Part shown: piece after piece, positions 6,283 through 9,141 of the stretch
How the letters are laid out: every line of letters starts with the position of its first letter
Numbering within the stretch: the first letter of the stretch is position 1
Assembly (NCBI GenBank): GCA_035463315.1
Contig: DATHTJ010000295.1
Coordinates: forward strand, 1 to 9,141
Reading direction: 5' to 3'
Origin: GCA-003244245 sp035463315
GTDB taxonomy: Bacteria > Actinomycetota > Actinomycetes > Mycobacteriales > Pseudonocardiaceae
DNA: 9,141 nucleotides
Translations under genes and position numbers: made by a program
The notes under the pieces: generated by a model
What the model was told of the DNA's origin: nothing
What the model saw: only the letters and a program-made list of their open reading frames with translations
Databases searched by the model: none

Positions 6283-7050
6283 TCAGCGCCAGAACAGGAG
6301 TTCCCGGAAGCCCTCGCCTGCTGCCAGCGGGTCGCCGCCGAGCGCGGCGAAGACCGCGAAGCCGGTACCAAACAGTGCGTTCCCCACCGCGGGCACGGTG
6401 ACGATCAGCAAGATGAGCGCCAGGATGGCGTACAGGCCGACGGTGTCGGCGAACCGGCGAGCCTGATCCGGCAGGTAGGGCTCCACAACGCCAAACCCGT
6501 CCAGCCCCGGTACCGGCAGGATGTTCAGCATGAACGCGAGCACCTGCACCAGGGCCAGGCAGGACAGTCCGGCGGCGAGCCCAGCCGGGAGTTCGCCGAG
6601 GCTGACCACGGCGATGAGCAAGGCTCCCAACACCAGGTTGGTCAGCGGGCCGGCCAGTGACACCGCCGAGATGACCGCTCGCGACCGGAGCGCGTTGCGG
6701 TTGATCCACACCGCGCCGCCGGGCAGCGGGATCCCGCCGAAGGCCAGCAGCAGCAAGGGCAGCAGCAGGGACATCACCGGGTCGGTGTAGCGCCGGATGT
6801 CGAGGGTGAGGTATCCCTTGGCGCGCACTGAATGATCGCCGCCCCAGTAGGCCGTCAAGGCGTGCCCGAACTCGTGCAGGCACAGCGAGACCGCCCACCC
6901 GCCGAGCACCAGGAACACGATGCCTCCGGTGCGGGCCGCGCCCGCGGTCAGTGCCGCGAGCGCGCCGCCGGCCACCGTGGCCGCGACCAGCAGCAGGAAC
7001 AGCGGACTGGGGGCCAAGCTGGTGGCACGCACGGACTTACTGTCGCTCAC
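6283..7050 (-). CDS. M50-family site-2-protease-like membrane zinc peptidase
   Basis: This 255-residue protein has several membrane helices and the M50 catalytic set. The zinc-binding HEFGH is at residues 59-63 within a helix that follows GGWAVSLCL. There is a conserved SLAGPLTNL (131-139), and the second zinc site is LNILPVPGLDGF (175-186), whose Asp184 supplies the third ligand. RAKGYLTLDIRRYTDPVMS (76-94), with the INRNALRS motif (116-123), is typical of compact actinobacterial members that lack PDZ or CBS domains. Such enzymes cut substrates within the membrane, often anti-sigma factors or signal-peptide remnants. No anti-sigma or sigma gene is present here, so the substrate is open. The start is a GTG at 7050. 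GGAGGGG lies 11 bases upstream, slightly long but the best site available. It lies 150 bases after the HELTH protein gene and 64 before yihY. Confidence 0.9.
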   Translation of the reverse strand: MSDSKSVRATSLAPSPLFLLLVAATVAGGALAALTAGAARTGGIVFLVLGGWAVSLCLHEFGHALTAYWGGDHSVRAKGYLTLDIRRYTDPVMSLLLPLLLLAFGGIPLPGGAVWINRNALRSRAVISAVSLAGPLTNLVLGALLIAVVSLGELPAGLAAGLSCLALVQVLAFMLNILPVPGLDGFGVVEPYLPDQARRFADTVGLYAILALILLIVTVPAVGNALFGTGFAVFAALGGDPLAAGEGFRELLFWR

Positions 7051-7200
7051 TCGTCGTCCAGCCCCTCCGTCGGGTGCAGAACCGGAGGTGTCTATTCGGA
7101 CCGGTCACGGCTGATCGCGGGGAAAGATGCTTCCGTTGATGCGCCGGTGCCGGTCCAGCGGGTCACCATGACGAGGGCGCGACGCCTGGTTGCCGACAGA

Positions 7201-8043
7201 TCAGAACCGCCCGGACCGCATGTCCGCGATGAAGGGAGCAAGCTCGGCCTCGGTGGCACCGAACTCGGCTGGTCTGCCGCGGCAGACCCGGTAGTAGTCG
7301 GCACAGATCGAGGCCTGCTGCTCTCGGGTGACGTCGGCGAACCGGATACCGGCTGTCCAGGCAGCGGTCAGGTCGCCGTAGTCGTAGCCGGCCGCACTGC
7401 CTTGCGCGTGCAGCGCCTCCAGCATGTACACCGCGCCGACCCTCTCGTACTGGGCGACATGAGTGAGTTCGTGCACGGCGAGCGGCATGCTCAGCCCTGC
7501 GGCAGGCGCGTGGACGATGTGCATGGAGGTGATGGCGCCGGGAGTGATCTTGGTTCTGAACAGGTCCGCGAGCAGCACGCCGATCTTGATCAGGCAGGAG
7601 TCGTCGTCGACCCGCACCTGCCAGTACGGGATCAGGTTGGCCGGATGCACCGACGCCGAGGCAGCCCGCTCCTCGGCGGTCAGCGGTCGCAGCCGGAAGA
7701 CCAGCCCCCACGCCAGCTGCACTATCTCACCCAGACCGATCAGTTCGACCACGTGCAACAGCACTCGGCCGCTCCAGTTCAACCACCCCAGCAGTCCGGT
7801 GCGCAACCAGGTGCCGAAGGTCGTCTTTCCGGCGCCGGAGAGCCCGCTGGCCAACCAGCTGAGCAGCCCGGTGACCGCGTGCCAGGCATCGAGCACAATC
7901 CGCCACAATCGTTGCGGAAGCTTGGAGATGAGCGACCACGTCAGCGAGCCGAGCAGGAGCAGTTTCTCCACGCTCCAGCTGCCGAGTGCCCGGAACACGA
8001 GTTGTCGGCCCGCGCGTCGATCAGGCGGGCGCCGGCATCGCAC
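7201..8043 (-). CDS. HELTH-motif metallopeptidase-like protein, function unknown
   Basis: The frame gives 280 residues. The C-terminal half reads as a zinc-peptidase-like domain. It has SMPLAVHELTHVAQYERVGA (185-204), with the zinc pair His191/His195 and catalytic Glu192, followed by VYMLEALHAQ and a YDYGDL turn. That order (HELTHV.Q, then an aromatic-rich Glu-Ala-Leu-x-Ala-Gln helix) resembles DUF4157-like proteins that carry HELTH and are often of unknown substrate. The N-terminal ~120 residues are rich in Trp and Leu, amphipathic to hydrophobic, and may lie on or in the membrane. They include GLSGAGKTT (67-75), which fits the Walker A pattern but lacks any Walker B or other NTPase feature. 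The start is uncertain. GTG at 8043 overlaps the preceding 30-codon ORF, and GTG at 7998 removes an Arg-rich lead that looks non-native. Neither has a good ribosome binding site, suggesting translational coupling. No known gene name applies. Confidence 0.75.
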   Translation of the reverse strand: MRCRRPPDRRAGRQLVFRALGSWSVEKLLLLGSLTWSLISKLPQRLWRIVLDAWHAVTGLLSWLASGLSGAGKTTFGTWLRTGLLGWLNWSGRVLLHVVELIGLGEIVQLAWGLVFRLRPLTAEERAASASVHPANLIPYWQVRVDDDSCLIKIGVLLADLFRTKITPGAITSMHIVHAPAAGLSMPLAVHELTHVAQYERVGAVYMLEALHAQGSAAGYDYGDLTAAWTAGIRFADVTREQQASICADYYRVCRGRPAEFGATEAELAPFIADMRSGRF

Positions 8044-8113
8044 GTTCGGCGTTCGCAGCGGCCTCGCGTTTGTTGCGCTGCCGCACCACGTGGGTCAGCT
8101 CGAGCACAAGCAT
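8021..8113 (-). CDS. 30-residue small ORF with strong Shine-Dalgarno, ahead of the HELTH protein
   Basis: ATG at 8113 is preceded by AAGGAG (8125-8120) at a 6-base spacing, one of the best ribosome binding sites in the window. The peptide begins MLVLELTHVVRQRNKREAAA and ends in NAERAMPAPA: a short hydrophobic start followed by a basic, probably helical stretch. Its stop lies inside the 5' end of the next frame (GTG at 8043), so it could be a leader or coupling peptide that loads ribosomes for the metallopeptidase-like gene, or an independent small protein. The same frame is open up to 8329, but the upstream part is Arg/Gly/Ser-rich without a start signal. I do not recognise a family. Confidence 0.5.
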   Translation of the reverse strand: MLVLELTHVVRQRNKREAAANAERAMPAPA

Positions 8114-8344
8114 GGTGCGCTCCTTGGTCGAGGAGGGGTTGTACTGAGTGCGCTGGATTCGATCCCGTCTGCCGTGCCTGCCCGTCAGCCCGGGGCCGCT
8201 GGTGTTCTCCTCTCGGCGCTGAAGCCGCGACCCCGTCGACCAGACTCGATCGGTCGCACCCACTCCGGCATCGTGCTGGCCCCCATCCATGTCCGGGCAG
8301 GGGAGGCTGGCGGTCTCTCGTTGGCTCACGATGCCATCACTGCC

Positions 8345-8524
8345 ATGACCAAAATCAGTAAGGATGAGACGTCATTCGGGCCGACGGCGGTGCAGATCCG
8401 CCGCGGTGCCGAAGTGCTGAGCGATCCAGAGAACCTGAGCTAACAGCAGCGCGACGAGGTCAGGTCAGCACTGAAGGATCCCGCGCTGAACACCTTTATC
8501 GCCTCGAAGTACCTGGGAATTTGA
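8345..8524 (+). pseudogene. Small protein gene split by an in-frame TAA
   Basis: From ATG 8345 the frame reads MTKISKDETSFGPTAVQIRR, then GAEVLSDPENLS, then TAA (8441-8443). It continues in the same frame with QQRDEVRSALKDPALNTFIA and SKYLGI to a TGA at 8522-8524. Both halves have protein-like composition and join naturally across the stop as one helix (PENLS-x-QQRDEVRSALKD), so it looks like a single 59-codon gene with one nonsense mutation. No clear Shine-Dalgarno precedes the ATG, and the frame is open further upstream, so the true start may be lost. I do not recognise the family. It lies just before a transposase scrap in a stretch of decayed genes. Confidence 0.5.
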
Positions 8525-8552
8525 AAACTGGCCGCCCACTATGATAGCGGCC

Positions 8553-8612
8553 CGAACTGGGGATCGGTGGTTTGTGGATAAGACCTACCTCACGATCGCT
8601 GGGTGGTGTCTC
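8553..8612 (+). mobile_element. Fragment of an IS6-type DDE transposase
   Basis: The plus-strand frame reads RTGDRWFVDKTYLTIAGWC. This closely follows the region around the first catalytic Asp of IS6/IS26-family transposases (typically GDRWxVDETYVKVAGRW). Asp is at 8577-8579 and Lys replaces the usual Glu right after it. Only about 20 residues match. The frame continues as LSEPGHWGHD, which has no transposase character, and no terminal inverted repeats or flanking target duplication are visible. It is a dead scrap rather than an insertion sequence. Confidence 0.5.
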
Positions 8613-8632
8613 AGTGAGCCGGGGCACTGGGG

Positions 8633-9141
8633 TCATGACGAGCGACTGCATGCCGTCGCCAGGTACCCGGTAAAGATCGCGACATCATCGACGCTGAGGA
8701 GCCTAGCCGCCCCTCGGTCCACGTTGGTGAGATCACCTGCACCCGCCGCGTCGTCGAACGTCTGCCTCCTGGGCAGTGTCAGCTCCCACTCTTGTGCCGC
8801 GCCCCGGCTCGTGACCGCCACACCGGGCAGCGCACCGGGGGTGAAACTCGATTCCAGCAGGTGAAGCCCCGAATATCCGGCGGCGATCACGAGGCGTTGC
8901 CACGTTGACTGCAAGCTGAGCAATGGGACAACGTTTGATCACTCCGGATTCGATCACTCCTGGCCTAGCGTCGACCCTACCGAACATGAACGCACCGTCG
9001 TCGGTGCCGGTCACCCAGATTCTGGCCGCCGGGGCCTGCGGGGCCTCCGCGCTGACGCATCTTGGTGTTTCGGAGCGCCAGCTGTGCGTGTCGACCACGA
9101 CACGCCGGGGGATGTGCCTGGGATGGGGTTTGGGGTTGTAA
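8633..9141 (-). pseudogene. Broken, partial gene at the right edge (apparent frameshift)
   Basis: A minus-strand frame enters from the right edge with NPKPHPRHIPRRVVVDTHSW, continues through ARIWVTGTDDGAFMFGRVDA and stays coding-like to about base 8935. Beyond that its codon use worsens. A second frame, one base over, takes up cleanly after a TGA near 8944 with NVVPLLSLQSTWQRLVIAAG, then YSGLHLLESSFTPGALPGVA, and ends SRSS at a TGA (8633-8635). Both parts favour G or C at third positions. The simplest reading is one gene, truncated by the window edge, with a frameshift near 8935-8950. I recognise no family. The alternating hydrophobic pattern suggests mostly beta structure. Two separate overlapping ORFs are the alternative. 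Confidence 0.5.

Noticed and set aside
7821..7847. GLSGAGKTT as a Walker A motif of an ATPase
   Set aside because: The pattern fits, but there is no Walker B, no typical strand before it and too little space for an NTPase fold. It is probably chance in a Gly/Trp/Leu-rich region.
8021..8113. ELTHV shared by the 30-residue peptide and the HELTH protein
   Set aside because: The peptide lacks the leading His of the zinc motif and the codons differ throughout, so the likeness is coincidental rather than a duplicated fragment.
6832..8361. 509-residue plus-strand frame
   Set aside because: It crosses the M50 and HELTH genes in antisense and has no recognisable motif.
1..9141. CRISPR array, tRNA or rRNA genes, defence cassette
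   Set aside because: No regularly spaced repeats, cloverleaf-like segments or rRNA-like sequence were seen, and none of the genes matches a known defence family.

Overview
The window is high-GC DNA with GTG starts, tightly overlapping genes and an F420 biosynthesis pair whose FbiB is the fused ligase-plus-flavin-reductase form. All of this points to an actinobacterium. A Pseudonocardiales-like host is my guess, resting only on the gene mix (F420 genes, an XRE regulator with a TPR-like tail, an actinobacterial-type NUDIX enzyme).

Layout. Bases 1-637 hold a decayed 3' fragment of a ynfA-type membrane protein gene and no confident intact gene. They end in a structured leader just ahead of a plus-strand XRE regulator (638-1888), which is followed by a small plus-strand partner ORF (1924-2154). 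The rest of the intact genes lie on the minus strand. Read 5' to 3' they are: a 30-codon ORF with a strong Shine-Dalgarno (8113-8021); a HELTH-motif metallopeptidase-like protein (8043-7201); an M50 site-2-protease-like membrane peptidase (7050-6283); a YihY/BrkB membrane protein (6218-5232); then fbiA (5133-4126), fbiB (4129-2777) and a NUDIX hydrolase (2780-2205). The last three are joined by two ATGA stop/start overlaps and look like one translationally coupled unit. The NUDIX gene converges on the XRE pair. The right end (8345-9141) is a gene graveyard: an ORF split by an in-frame TAA, a scrap of an IS6-type transposase, and an apparently frameshifted gene running off the edge.

How the genes work together. 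FbiA transfers the (enolpyruvyl/lactyl) phosphate from its GDP-linked intermediate to the deazaflavin Fo. FbiB adds the gamma-glutamate tail and, through its C-terminal flavin domain, reduces dehydro-F420-0. The coupled NUDIX protein is plausibly a nucleotide-diphosphate housekeeping enzyme for this pathway, since the FbiA substrate is itself an NDP-X compound. That link is inference. The YihY, M50 and HELTH genes have no visible functional tie to F420.

I did not find a clear undescribed defence or mobile system. The most interesting signals are: a possible alternative-hairpin switch covering the ribosome binding site of the XRE regulator; a G7-TT-G7 tract inside the first codons of fbiA, encoding its essential glycine motif; the coupling of NUDIX to fbiAB; and the small strong-SD ORF ahead of the HELTH protein.
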